This document shows positions 1 to 7,379 of a DNA stretch of 12,498 nt, one piece after another. Position 1 is the first letter of the stretch. Every line of letters starts with the position of its first letter. The stretch comes from Bacteroidota bacterium (GTDB lineage Bacteria > Bacteroidota > Bacteroidia > Flavobacteriales > Flavobacteriaceae): contig SBFL01000379.1 in the NCBI GenBank assembly GCA_006227965.1, forward strand, positions 1 to 12,498, written 5' to 3'. The translations under genes were made by a program, and so were the position numbers. Below the pieces are notes generated by a model that saw only the letters and a program-made list of their open reading frames with translations, made no database searches and was not told the DNA's origin.

Positions 1-311
1 ATATAAGAGCCTACTTTCCCGGCCATGATAATGGAGGTAAAGGTAGGGGCAAATTCCAGGATTACCGACTGCCGGGTAGCAAACCCGATGAGGTTCCTGG
101 GGATAAGCGGGTTACTGATATTCAGGGCGGTTTGTATGGCAACAACCCCACCGATGAAAAAGGAAATAAAAATGATAATACCCATGGAACCGTAGATCAA
201 CTCGTCGATCTCTTTGAGGATCAGGGATTTCATAATGGCCCATTTGGTAGGTTTTTTAAAAACCTCGCGGACCATTATGGCATAACTTCCGATAGCGGAG
301 AGGTAGTTCAT
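1..311 (-). CDS. MlaE/YrbE-family ABC transporter permease (N-terminal part, cut by window edge)
   Basis: The first 103 codons of an ABC permease of the MlaE/YrbE type, an inner-membrane subunit that in characterised systems works with an MlaF-like ATPase and an MCE-domain protein to move phospholipids between the envelope membranes. Seen directly: the start MNYLSAIGSY, an amphipathic lead-in (REVFKKPTKW), a hydrophobic helix at about residues 40-58 (MGIIIFISFFIGGVVAIQT), then ALNISNPLIPRNLIGFATRQ and the family-typical LEFAPTFTSIIMAGKVGSY before the window ends. The family is about 245 residues long, so more than half lies beyond base 1. The start is secure because an in-frame TGA directly precedes this ATG. 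No Shine-Dalgarno sequence is visible. It is divergent from the phosphatase gene at 423. The ATPase and MCE partners are expected further left but are not visible. Family assignment is strong; the substrate is inferred. Confidence 0.85.
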   Translation of the reverse strand, partial: MNYLSAIGSYAIMVREVFKKPTKWAIMKSLILKEIDELIYGSMGIIIFISFFIGGVVAIQTALNISNPLIPRNLIGFATRQSVILEFAPTFTSIIMAGKVGSY

Positions 312-336
312 TCAGATGACTTTGCCCTTATGCGGG

Positions 337-344
337 TAAAAATA
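337..344 (-). promoter_or_regulatory. Possible -7 element for the MlaE-type permease gene
   Basis: On the minus strand this reads TATTTTTA, one mismatch from the Bacteroidota -7 consensus TAnnTTTG, and lies 25 bases before the permease ATG. I see no convincing -33 TTG at the usual spacing, so this is a weak call. Confidence 0.25.
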
Positions 345-375
345 AGAATATTCATGTTCATTTAACCTTGAGGGC

Positions 376-405
376 TTTGCCCATTTCCATTAATACGTAA
401 TTTTG
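376..405 (+). promoter_or_regulatory. Bacteroidota-type promoter for the pafA-like gene
   Basis: The -7 element TAATTTTG (398-405) matches TAnnTTTG exactly, and a -33 TTTG (376-379) lies 18 bases upstream, close to the 19-21 base spacing known for the Bacteroidota primary sigma factor. Transcription would begin at about 410-412, giving a leader of roughly a dozen bases before the ATG at 423. It is the best promoter in the window because both elements are present. The assignment is by motif only. Confidence 0.6.
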
Positions 406-422
406 GATGAAAAGCGCTTCCC

Positions 423-2108
423 ATGAAATTCAATATCCTTCCCCGCTATTTTTGGCTCCTGACCGTCGCCCTGACGATATCCCCCGCCACCAATGCGCAG
501 ATCAGCATTCGGGAAACCACGGCTGGGCCCGCAACACCAAGCTTTGAAAATCCTCCACGCCTCGTTGTTGGGATTATGGTAGACCAGATGCGATTCGACT
601 ATCTGACCCGTTTCTGGACCCAATACGGGGAGGGCGGATTTAAACGCCTGGTTGGCGAAGGATTCCATTGCCGGAACCATCATTTCAATTATGCCCCTAC
701 CAGTACCGGGCCGGGGCATGCCTCTGTCTATACGGGAACCACCCCTTCGGGTCACGGAATTATCGGGAACAGTTGGTTTGACAAGGAGACCGGCACGCAG
801 GTTTATTGTGTGGGAGATACCGTCCAAACTTCTGTGGGAACGGAATCAGATGCCGGGAAACACTCCCCCCACCGACTGCAGGTGACTACCATTACCGATC
901 AGCTTCGGTTGCACCACCAGAGGCGTTCCAGGGTGATTGCCATTGCCCTGAAGGACCGGGGCGCCGTATTGCCCGGGGGGCACCTTGCCAATGCGGCCTA
1001 CTGGTACGAGGGAGGTGAAACGGGAAATTGGATTAGTAGTTCCTACTATATGGATTCCCTTCCGGATTGGGTGGCCACCTTTAACGAATCTGAAGCTGCC
1101 GAACGCTACAGGACCCCATGGAAAACCCTGAAAGGGATTAACAGCTATGCCGAGAGTGGCCTGGACGATGTGCCGTATGAAAGTCCGTTCCAGGGTGAAG
1201 AAGCCCCGGTGTTCCCCCATGACCTCCCGGCCCTGTGGGATGCCAATGGGAATTTTGATATACTCAGGTATTCGCCATATGGCAACAGCCTTACACTGGA
1301 CTTCGCCCTGGAAGCAATTGAGGCTGAGGAGCTGGGGGCCGATATCATCCCGGACTTTCTTTCCATCAGCTTTTCCAGCACCGATTATGTCGGTCATAAA
1401 TTCGGGGTCAATTCCAAGGAGGTACAGGATACCTACCTCCGTCTGGATCAGGACCTGGCCCGTCTGCTGGACTACCTGGACCGCAAGGTGGGGGAAGGGG
1501 AATACACCGTCTTCCTGACCGCCGACCACGGTGCAGGACATGTGCCGGCGTACCTTCAGGACCTCAAGGTGCCGGCAGGCTATTGGGATACGGGACAGCT
1601 CGGAACCAAATTCAGGGACTTTGTGCAGTTCCGCTATGGGAATACCGGTATAGTCCAGGCGTTCTCAAATTCCCAGGTTTTTCTGGATCACCAGGTCTTG
1701 CGCAGCCTCGACCTTTCCCCCAGGGAGGTCCAGGAGACCCTTGCCGCTGAACTGCTCAGGTATGAGGGTATTCAGGAAGTTTACACCGCCTACCAGTTGC
1801 GGAATACGGAATACACCGAAGGGATGGCCGCAATACTGCAAAACGGCTATCACCAAAAGCGCTCCGGGGATGTACTTATTGTGCCGGCACCGGCCACCCC
1901 GGATTATTCGCCCACAGGTTCAACCCATGGGTCGCCTTATATCTACGATACCCACGTACCCCTTATTTTCTTTGGGAAGGGCATTCAGAAAGGGACCCTG
2001 ACCAGGAGGACCTACATAAGGGATATAGCTCCCACGCTGGCTGTACTGCTGGGAACCGCCTTTCCAAATGGGGCTACCGGGCTACCTGTATCCGAAGCCC
2101 TTAAATAA
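423..2108 (+). CDS. pafA: Secreted PafA-type alkaline phosphatase
   Basis: A 561-residue phosphate monoesterase of the alkaline phosphatase superfamily, similar in length and motifs to the flavobacterial PafA enzyme, which releases phosphate from many organic monoesters in the periplasm. A Sec signal peptide is clear: basic MKFNILPRYF, a hydrophobic core, and a likely cut after ATNA (residue 25). Key residues align in spacing with characterised PafA: Zn ligands D54, D321, H325, D368, H369 and H502; nucleophile T95 in TSTGPGHAS; N116 in IIGNSW; and the PafA-type K177/R179 pair in LKDRGAVLPGG. The spacings T95-N116 (21), D321-H325 (4) and D368-H502 (134) equal those I recall for PafA. No lipobox and no C-terminal type IX sorting domain are seen. 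It stands alone on its strand, and its last 27 bases overlap the convergent glycosyltransferase gene. Family certainty is very high; natural substrates are not visible. Confidence 0.95.
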   Translation: MKFNILPRYFWLLTVALTISPATNAQISIRETTAGPATPSFENPPRLVVGIMVDQMRFDYLTRFWTQYGEGGFKRLVGEGFHCRNHHFNYAPTSTGPGHASVYTGTTPSGHGIIGNSWFDKETGTQVYCVGDTVQTSVGTESDAGKHSPHRLQVTTITDQLRLHHQRRSRVIAIALKDRGAVLPGGHLANAAYWYEGGETGNWISSSYYMDSLPDWVATFNESEAAERYRTPWKTLKGINSYAESGLDDVPYESPFQGEEAPVFPHDLPALWDANGNFDILRYSPYGNSLTLDFALEAIEAEELGADIIPDFLSISFSSTDYVGHKFGVNSKEVQDTYLRLDQDLARLLDYLDRKVGEGEYTVFLTADHGAGHVPAYLQDLKVPAGYWDTGQLGTKFRDFVQFRYGNTGIVQAFSNSQVFLDHQVLRSLDLSPREVQETLAAELLRYEGIQEVYTAYQLRNTEYTEGMAAILQNGYHQKRSGDVLIVPAPATPDYSPTGSTHGSPYIYDTHVPLIFFGKGIQKGTLTRRTYIRDIAPTLAVLLGTAFPNGATGLPVSEALK

Positions 2109-2963
2109 GCGGTTATAAATCCCCTTCCAGCGCCATTTGCGTGCAAATTGGCCTTGCTCCCGGGTAAGCATACGCGGTTTTCTGCTTATATAAGCTCTGG
2201 AATATGCCAACAGGGCATGCCATGGCAGCAGGGGGGCTTTTCGGGTCAGCGACATTTTTACGGCAGCGATCCCGCTGAGAAGCCAGCCATATCGAAGGTT
2301 GTAAAGGGCCATACCCTGTAAACCCGCATTGCGCGCGGAATATCCCCTGCCTGTGGGCCTGAGATGCCTGACGATCAGGTCTGGCCTTGTTGCAGTCTCA
2401 AAACCATGGAACCGGGCCAGCAAAACGTCGGCCGTATCCCAGCCAATGAAGGGCCGAAGCCCCCCGATAGCCCGGAAGCAGCTCCTGCTGTAGCATTTTA
2501 CGGGTCCCCGGACATGAGATCTTTCTGAAATCGGCTCATAGACCCAAGCCCCCTGTTGTTGTGTGTACAGCAGGCCGGAGCACATTCCCAGGGCGGGCCT
2601 TAAAGCGAAGGTTTGCAGGATGGTTTCAAAATAGGTTGGGGGCAGGACGATATCACCGTCGAATTTTCCGATGTAGTCAAATTGTTCCCAGTCTTTCGGA
2701 AGCCCCCCCAGAAATGCATCCACCACCTTGGCCCCTGGCTGGCGCCTGGGGGTTGATCTCCGCTCTATGAGCCTGATCCACGAATGCTTTGAAGCGTATT
2801 CTCTGACAATCTCCGCCGTGCCATCCGTACTGTGGTCATCGACTACTCTGAGGAAATCCGGAATTCGGGTTTGACCGACAAAAGAATCCAGGCAGGAACG
2901 AATATTTACAGCCTCGTTGTGGACGGGCATCACGATCAGTATCCTTACTTGGTTGGAATCCAT
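2082..2963 (-). CDS. Family-2 glycosyltransferase
   Basis: A 293-residue GT-A fold glycosyltransferase (GT2), transferring a sugar from a nucleotide donor to an unknown acceptor at the cytoplasmic side. Seen directly: the opening strand and loop LIVMPVHNE (residues 9-17), the nucleotide-binding VVDDHSTDGT (40-49), the metal-binding DGD in KFDGDI (D102, D104), and GWDTAD (174-179) in the place where GT2 enzymes carry the catalytic acidic residues. After residue 200 the chain is basic and aromatic (RHLRPTGRGY, KWRWKGIYNRL) with no clear transmembrane helix, suggesting a peripheral membrane protein. It follows the methyltransferase gene by 36 bases and is probably cotranscribed with it. The ATG is chosen because the GT2 motif begins only nine residues later. 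Its stop lies inside the convergent pafA gene. Acceptor and pathway (glycolipid, polysaccharide or surface glycan) cannot be read from the sequence. Confidence 0.88.
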   Translation of the reverse strand: MDSNQVRILIVMPVHNEAVNIRSCLDSFVGQTRIPDFLRVVDDHSTDGTAEIVREYASKHSWIRLIERRSTPRRQPGAKVVDAFLGGLPKDWEQFDYIGKFDGDIVLPPTYFETILQTFALRPALGMCSGLLYTQQQGAWVYEPISERSHVRGPVKCYSRSCFRAIGGLRPFIGWDTADVLLARFHGFETATRPDLIVRHLRPTGRGYSARNAGLQGMALYNLRYGWLLSGIAAVKMSLTRKAPLLPWHALLAYSRAYISRKPRMLTREQGQFARKWRWKGIYNRLFKGFGYR

Positions 2964-2999
2964 GGGCGCAAATATCCGTAAAGATACGGGAACCGCGCT

Positions 3000-3521
3000 T
3001 TAGGATGTGCGTTCTGCGTAAACGAGGTAGTACCTGGGGGTAAACCGCCTCAGTAAAGGACGGATGCCAAGTTTCCCAACAGGGTGTGCCCACTGAATAC
3101 GGTCCTTTACTTCCCAGCCTGCCTTTTCCAGCAACCAGTCGAACTGCCAGTCTTCGAACTCGTGAAAATGCCGGTCCCAGGGATCGGTTTTCGAGCGGTA
3201 TGCCCGTGCGAACCAGAGCCGCAGCGGTATGCTGGCCAGCAACTTGTTGCAGGGGATGGCCCGCAGCACATTAAACGGGGAGACCAGATGTTCCAGGATT
3301 TCAAAGGCCGTTACCACTTCGGCATCGGTTTGGTGCACGGCCTCGAGATTCATATCCAGGTCTTCCCCCCGGGTACTGGCTACCTGAAAACCCTCTTCCC
3401 GCATGATCTCTGAAAATGGGTTCGGTACCCCGAGGTCCAGGATTTTTTCCCCTGTTCCCACGTGGCTTCGCAGGAATTCCAGGGTGAGGCGGTATCTCTT
3501 CTCCGGGTAATGCGTATACAT
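3000..3521 (-). CDS. Small class I SAM-dependent methyltransferase
   Basis: A 173-residue Rossmann-fold methyltransferase of the Methyltransf_11/23 kind. Motif I is ILDLGVPNPFS (residues 27-37), a variant in which the usual GxGxG is reduced to one glycine followed by prolines. An acidic post-I segment (GEDLD, 52-56) should bind the SAM ribose, and motif II is AFEILEHLVSP (72-82), where EH is typical of this group. The later DRHFHEFEDWQFDWLLEKAGW (116-136) resembles the HxHEF segment seen in methyltransferases of glycan and lipid pathways. It is shorter than most such enzymes (200-250 residues), mainly at the N-terminus before motif I. It sits between gcvP (41-base gap containing a hairpin) and a glycosyltransferase, so I infer it modifies the same glycan or lipid as the latter. 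The substrate is unknown. Confidence 0.8.
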   Translation of the reverse strand: MYTHYPEKRYRLTLEFLRSHVGTGEKILDLGVPNPFSEIMREEGFQVASTRGEDLDMNLEAVHQTDAEVVTAFEILEHLVSPFNVLRAIPCNKLLASIPLRLWFARAYRSKTDPWDRHFHEFEDWQFDWLLEKAGWEVKDRIQWAHPVGKLGIRPLLRRFTPRYYLVYAERTS

Positions 3522-3533
3522 GCTAAAGCATAG

Positions 3534-3556
3534 GGGCCCGCATCCTGTGCAGGCCC
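3534..3556 (-). terminator. GC-rich hairpin between gcvP and the methyltransferase gene; possible attenuator or processing site
   Basis: On the minus strand GGGCCTGCA and TGCGGGCCC pair as a nine-base stem with one G-U wobble and a five-base loop (CAGGA), beginning seven bases after the gcvP stop codon. The wobble pair becomes an A-C mismatch in the opposite transcript, so the stem is better formed in the gcvP-direction RNA. No T-run follows, so it is not a textbook intrinsic terminator. It ends 13 bases before the methyltransferase ATG, where it could reduce expression of the downstream genes or stabilise the gcvP end. Confidence 0.4.
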
Positions 3557-3562
3557 GGGTTA

Positions 3563-5509
3563 TTATTCAGCCGATTCCATATAGGCCTCGATGGGGTCGC
3601 AGGTACAGATAAGGTTGCGGTCTCCGTAGGCATCGTCTACCCGGCGGACACTCGGCCAGAATTTGTTTTCCGAAACATAAGGCAGCGGGAACGCGGCTTG
3701 CTGCCTGCTGTAAGGGTAGTGCCACTGATCCGCTGTGACCATTTCCGCCGTATGCGGGGCATTTTTCAACAGCAGGTTGGGCATTTCTTCCGTTGATTCA
3801 TCGATCTCCCTGCGTATGCTAAGCAGCGCCTCACAGAAACGGTCCAGTTCCTCGAGACTTTCACTTTCGGTGGGCTCTATCATCATGGTGCCTGCCACCG
3901 GAAAGGATACGGTGGGTGCGTGGAACCCGTAATCCATCAGCCTTTTGGCAATATCAGTGACTTCGATTCCCTGTTTTTTGAATGGGCGGCAGTCAATGAT
4001 CATTTCGTGGGCGGCCCGGCCCATCTCCCCGGTGTAGAGTATTGGGTAGGCATCCTCAAGACGTTCTTTCAGGTAGTTTGCATTGAGTATGGCTATTCGC
4101 GTCGCCTCCGTAAGGCCTTCAGATCCGAGCATGCGGATGTAGGCATAGGAAATCAGACAAACCAGGGCACTGCCCCATGGAGCGGCTGAGATTGCCGGGA
4201 TTGCCCTGTCTCCCCCCGTTTTTATGACGGGGTTCCCGGGGAGAAAGTCGACGAGCTGAGGGGCCACACAAATGGGTCCAACTCCGGGTCCTCCACCCCC
4301 GTGAGGGATCGCAAAGGTCTTGTGCAGGTTCAGGTGGCAGACATCCGCCCCGATCCTGGCAGGGTTTGTAAGTCCTACCTGGGCATTCATGTTGGCCCCG
4401 TCCATGTAGACCTGCCCACCGTGCTCATGGATAAGCTCAGTGACTTTTCGGATGGAGGATTCAAATACCCCGTGCGTGGACGGGTAGGTTACCATCAGGG
4501 CTGCCAGGTACTCGCTGTTGGCAACCACTTTTTCCTCCAGGTCCGCCACATCTATATTTCCTTTTTCGTCTGTTTTGGTAACTACCACCTTCATTCCGGC
4601 CATTACTGCCGATGCGGGGTTCGTTCCGTGAGCCGATGCCGGTATTATGCAAACATCCCGGTGTCTGTCCCCCCGGGCTTCGTGGTAGGCACGAATCAGC
4701 ATGAGGCCTGCATACTCTCCCTGGGCGCCCGAATTCGGTTGGAGGGAAGTAGCTGCAAATCCGGTGATTTCCGTCAGATACTCTTCAAGTTTGTGAAGCA
4801 TCTTCTGGTATCCCCCGGCCTGATCCACCGGTACAAATGGGTGGATATTGCTCCATTGAGGCATGCTCAGGGGCAGCATTTCAGAGGCTGCGTTCAGTTT
4901 CATGGTGCAGGACCCGAGGGAAATCATGGAATGATTCAGGGCAAGGTCCTTGCGTTCCAGTTTTTTCAGGTACCGCATCAACTCCGTCTCAGAGTGGTAC
5001 CGGTTGAACACCTCCTGCTGTATAAAGCTGGTTTTTCGTACCAGCGACTCAGGCAGTGCCGTGTTGCCACTCAAGGAATCAGGCAGGGCTGCTTCTTTTC
5101 CGAGTGCCGAGGCAAAAACCCCGAGGATGTCGCATACGTCTGACAGGGTGGTGGTCTCGTTCAGGGAGATGAGCACCTGCCCGGACTCCGGGTAGTAAAA
5201 ATTGATCTGAGCTTCTTCCGAAAGCGATTTCACCTTTTCACCTGGGAAATCCAGGCTTAGGGTATCAAAAAAATAATCGTGTTTTACCGATATTCCCAGA
5301 GCGCGAAGGCCTTCACCCAGGGTAACGGCAGCCTTGTGGATCCGCCCCGCAATCTTTTTCAGACCTTCCGGCCCGTGATATACGGCATAGGCCCCTGCCA
5401 TTACGGCCAGGAGCACCTGAGCGGTACAGATATTCGAAGTGGCCTTGTCCCGTTTGATGTGCTGTTCCCTGGTTTGCAGGGCCATCCGCATGGCCGGCTT
5501 TCCGTTCAT
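3563..5509 (-). CDS. gcvP: gcvP C-terminal fragment with the PLP-lysine (648 residues)
   Basis: The remaining reading frame from the first ATG after the internal stop. It covers the rest of the N-terminal half ([20 protein letters not shown]), the linker, and the whole C-terminal half: [43 protein letters not shown], and [19 protein letters not shown] with the PLP Schiff-base lysine (K397 here, residue 700 of the full chain). The end of the protein is complete ([14 protein letters not shown]). Twenty-eight conserved codons between the stop and this ATG are in frame but would be untranslated if initiation occurred here. No Shine-Dalgarno sequence precedes the ATG, so efficient restart is doubtful. 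The fragment lacks about 300 residues and is probably not a working P-protein alone. Confidence 0.75.
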   Translation of the reverse strand: MNGKPAMRMALQTREQHIKRDKATSNICTAQVLLAVMAGAYAVYHGPEGLKKIAGRIHKAAVTLGEGLRALGISVKHDYFFDTLSLDFPGEKVKSLSEEAQINFYYPESGQVLISLNETTTLSDVCDILGVFASALGKEAALPDSLSGNTALPESLVRKTSFIQQEVFNRYHSETELMRYLKKLERKDLALNHSMISLGSCTMKLNAASEMLPLSMPQWSNIHPFVPVDQAGGYQKMLHKLEEYLTEITGFAATSLQPNSGAQGEYAGLMLIRAYHEARGDRHRDVCIIPASAHGTNPASAVMAGMKVVVTKTDEKGNIDVADLEEKVVANSEYLAALMVTYPSTHGVFESSIRKVTELIHEHGGQVYMDGANMNAQVGLTNPARIGADVCHLNLHKTFAIPHGGGGPGVGPICVAPQLVDFLPGNPVIKTGGDRAIPAISAAPWGSALVCLISYAYIRMLGSEGLTEATRIAILNANYLKERLEDAYPILYTGEMGRAAHEMIIDCRPFKKQGIEVTDIAKRLMDYGFHAPTVSFPVAGTMMIEPTESESLEELDRFCEALLSIRREIDESTEEMPNLLLKNAPHTAEMVTADQWHYPYSRQQAAFPLPYVSENKFWPSVRRVDDAYGDRNLICTCDPIEAYMESAE

Positions 5510-5593
5510 GTCCTTGCTCAGCCCTATGATGCGCCCCGGGATATGCCTTTTATAGTCCTCCCGGGTGGGAAAAAAGGCAGCATGGGGCCCACC

Positions 5594-6418
5594 TTATCCC
5601 AAAGGAATACCAAAACGCTGGGTGGTACCCACCACTACATCGGCACCCATCTCACCCGGAGGCGTCAGCAGGCACAGGCTCATGAGGTCTGCGGCAACGG
5701 CAACTTTCATATCGAGGGCGTGTGCCTTTGTGATGAATTCAGAGTAATCGCGTATCTCCCCTTCCATACCGGGGTATTGAAGCAGGGCTCCGTAAAAGGT
5801 ATTGTCTATTTCGTGCGCAAGGGGGTCCCCCACGACCAACTCGATCCCCAGTGGTTGGGAGCGTGTTTCCAGCAACGCAAGGTTTTGGGGCAGTACGTCC
5901 GCGGAAACGAAGAATTTCACAGAACCCCGTTTTTTCTGGTCCCGGTTCCTGAGATCGAATAACATGGTCATGGCCTCAGCAGCAGCCGTGCTCTCATCCA
6001 ACAGGGAGGCATTGGCGAGTTCCATACCCGTAAGATCGCTTACCATGGTCTGGAAATTCAACAGTGCTTCAAGGCGTCCCTGGGCAATCTCGGCCTGATA
6101 GGGAGTATAGGCCGTATACCAGCCGGGGTTTTCAAGGATATTTCTTTTGATAACCGAAGGGGTTATGCAGGGGTGGTACCCCATTCCGATGTATGATTTG
6201 AAGATCTTGTTATCGGCAGCAAGTAAGCTGATGTGTTCCAGGAATTCGTATTCCGACATGGGAGGGTCCAGGGCCATGGGCCCTTTAAGGCGGATGTCAT
6301 TAGGAACCGTCTGATCGATGAGTTGTTCCAAACTTTCCGCTCCAATGGTTTTGAGCATAAGGGAAAGGTCCTGGGGGCGGATGCCTAGGTGCCGGGATGC
6401 AAACTGATCTGTATTCAT
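5594..6418 (-). CDS. gcvP: gcvP N-terminal fragment (274 residues)
   Basis: This open part encodes the start of the P-protein: MNTDQFASRHLGI at the N-terminus, then SYIGMGYHPCITPSVI, GWYTAYTPYQAEIAQGRLE and LTGMELANASLLDESTAAAEAM, all strongly conserved in the N-terminal half of GcvP. It ends at ...VVGTTQRFGIPLG. It lacks the PLP-binding lysine, which lies in the C-terminal half, so on its own it should not be active. The break is not at the natural boundary of two-subunit P-proteins (GcvPA is about 440-450 residues), so it is not a normal split gene. The start at ATG 6418 is supported by family alignment. Confidence 0.8.
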   Translation of the reverse strand: MNTDQFASRHLGIRPQDLSLMLKTIGAESLEQLIDQTVPNDIRLKGPMALDPPMSEYEFLEHISLLAADNKIFKSYIGMGYHPCITPSVIKRNILENPGWYTAYTPYQAEIAQGRLEALLNFQTMVSDLTGMELANASLLDESTAAAEAMTMLFDLRNRDQKKRGSVKFFVSADVLPQNLALLETRSQPLGIELVVGDPLAHEIDNTFYGALLQYPGMEGEIRDYSEFITKAHALDMKVAVAADLMSLCLLTPPGEMGADVVVGTTQRFGIPLG

Positions 6419-6445
6419 AGCAATTTTATTGCGCTTTAAAGTGCA

Positions 6446-6453
6446 CAAAATTA
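6446..6453 (-). promoter_or_regulatory. Probable -7 promoter element for gcvP
   Basis: The minus strand reads TAATTTTG, an exact match to TAnnTTTG, 27 bases before the gcvP ATG at 6418. It leaves a leader of about 20-25 bases, too short for a glycine riboswitch, and I see no riboswitch-like fold. A -33 TTG at the right distance is not evident, so the call rests on the -7 element and its position. Confidence 0.45.
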
Positions 6454-6540
6454 ACTATAAATTCTTGGATTCCCTCGATTTTTACTGCCGGTTGGGCAGG
6501 AAATATTTTAACCGGAAACAGGGCTTGTCAACACTTTGGC

Positions 6541-6548
6541 TACCTTTG
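6541..6548 (+). promoter_or_regulatory. Possible -7 element directly before the UbiA-like gene
   Basis: TACCTTTG matches TAnnTTTG exactly and ends only four bases before the ATG at 6553. If used, transcription would begin at or next to the start codon, giving a leaderless or nearly leaderless message. There is a TTG at 6525-6527, but the 13-base spacing is too short for a normal -33 element. Confidence 0.35.
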
Positions 6549-6552
6549 CTGA

Positions 6553-7374
6553 ATGCACCTGTTGAGGTTGGTTTTAGGGTGGTATATCAAGGCCAGTATC
6601 CACGTATCCCTGGCCCTCGTTTCCCTGATTGCCTTCACGGGAAGGATTTTCGAAATTGAGATTTCACATCATTACACCCTGGCCCTGCTATTCGGAAGCA
6701 TCGCCGCCTATAATGGTATCAAATACGGGCTGGAACCCGGAAGACATCCCCGCCGGGTTCCCGGGGGTTCCACGCCCCTGGTTATCCTGAGTCTGTTGTG
6801 TCTTGCAGCAAGCCTTTACCACCTCAGTTTTCTTCCCTACCATGTCTGGATGCTGCTTATGGTTTGCGGGGGGATAACTGCACTTTATGCAGTTCCCTTA
6901 AAGGAGGGGCACAGGAACCTGCGCAGTCGGGGCGTTCTGAAGGTAGTACTGGTGGCCCTGGTCTGGACCCTGGCGAGCCTCTGGATACCGGTTTGGGGAT
7001 TTCCGGAGTCCGGACACTGGGATTTTAAAATAGAAAGCTTTCAACGCCTTGTGTGGGTCATTCTGCTGATGCTTCCCTTTGAAATCCGGGACATGCATAA
7101 GGACCCTCCGCATCTCCGTACCATCCCCCAGCGATGGGGGATTGGTGTTACCCGGAAGTTGGCCTGGGCAGGGGTTGTTCTGTTTGTGGCGGCCACCTGC
7201 CTAAAGGATACGACTGTATCTGGAGAATTTTTTTGCAAATCGCTTGTGGGGATCCTGATGGGCATTTCCGTAACCTTTGCCAGGGAACAACAAGGGTCTT
7301 ATTACGCCTCCTTCTGGGTGGAGGCAATTCCGATCGGTGCCTGGGTACTCCTGGTGCTCCTGCAGCAGGCATAG
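6553..7374 (+). CDS. UbiA-like prenyltransferase family membrane protein, degenerate first motif
   Basis: A 273-residue polytopic membrane protein with about seven to eight hydrophobic segments (near residues 15-30, 42-54, 75-92, 97-113, 130-147, 166-177, 204-216, 228-241 and 255-271). The overall pattern resembles UbiA-family prenyltransferases, which attach isoprenoid chains to aromatic or other acceptors within the membrane. Supporting details: FEIRDMHKD (D180 and D184), matching the second Asp-rich motif of the family, and LYAVPL followed by a conserved-looking LRSRGVLKVVLVALVWT. The first motif, usually NDxxDxxxD, appears only as YNGIKYGLE (N54), without its aspartates, so diphosphate binding may be altered or lost. 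It is divergent from gcvP and ends five bases before the convergent end of the small sigma-linked gene. The start is the first ATG in frame. Family placement is moderate; a catalytic role is uncertain. Confidence 0.65.
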   Translation: MHLLRLVLGWYIKASIHVSLALVSLIAFTGRIFEIEISHHYTLALLFGSIAAYNGIKYGLEPGRHPRRVPGGSTPLVILSLLCLAASLYHLSFLPYHVWMLLMVCGGITALYAVPLKEGHRNLRSRGVLKVVLVALVWTLASLWIPVWGFPESGHWDFKIESFQRLVWVILLMLPFEIRDMHKDPPHLRTIPQRWGIGVTRKLAWAGVVLFVAATCLKDTTVSGEFFCKSLVGILMGISVTFAREQQGSYYASFWVEAIPIGAWVLLVLLQQA

Positions 7375-7379
7375 AAAAT

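Larger units (their letters stand above)
3563..6418 (-). pseudogene. gcvP: gcvP, glycine dehydrogenase (decarboxylating, P-protein), interrupted by one in-frame stop
   Basis: GcvP is the PLP-dependent P-protein of the glycine cleavage system: it decarboxylates glycine and passes the aminomethyl group to the lipoyl arm of H-protein. From ATG 6418 to TAA 3563 the frame is continuous over 951 sense or stop positions, matching the usual 950-960 residue single-chain enzyme, except for a TAA at codon 275 (bases 5594-5596). The reading around it is [20 protein letters not shown], where the family has [11 protein letters not shown], so one base change at the third position of a Tyr codon explains it. 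Homology continues in the same frame on both sides, so there is no indel. Four other genes here (pafA, sigma, purE, and gcvP itself at its true end) terminate with TAA, so reassignment of TAA is unlikely. An in-frame TTG start at 6448 is rejected because a promoter element covers it. Either a real nonsense mutation or a base-call error. Confidence 0.85.

Noticed and set aside
132..365. A 77-codon plus-strand open frame at the left edge
   Set aside because: The opposite strand encodes a clear MlaE-type permease with family motifs, so this is a shadow frame.
4301..5143. Long plus-strand frame (280 codons) opposite gcvP
   Set aside because: It is antisense to strongly conserved GcvP sequence and its translation shows no recognisable domain; high GC content produces such frames.
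5510..5596. Natural two-subunit P-protein (GcvPA/GcvPB) as the reason for the break
   Set aside because: The break is at residue 275, well short of the known boundary near 440-450, and the sequence across the stop is conserved as in single-chain GcvP.
5594..5596. Stop-codon recoding of TAA as Tyr
   Set aside because: TAA is the normal terminator of several genes in this window, and no recoding signal is evident.
6419..6552. Glycine riboswitch upstream of gcvP
   Set aside because: The likely leader is only about 20-25 bases, and no riboswitch-like conserved segments are seen.
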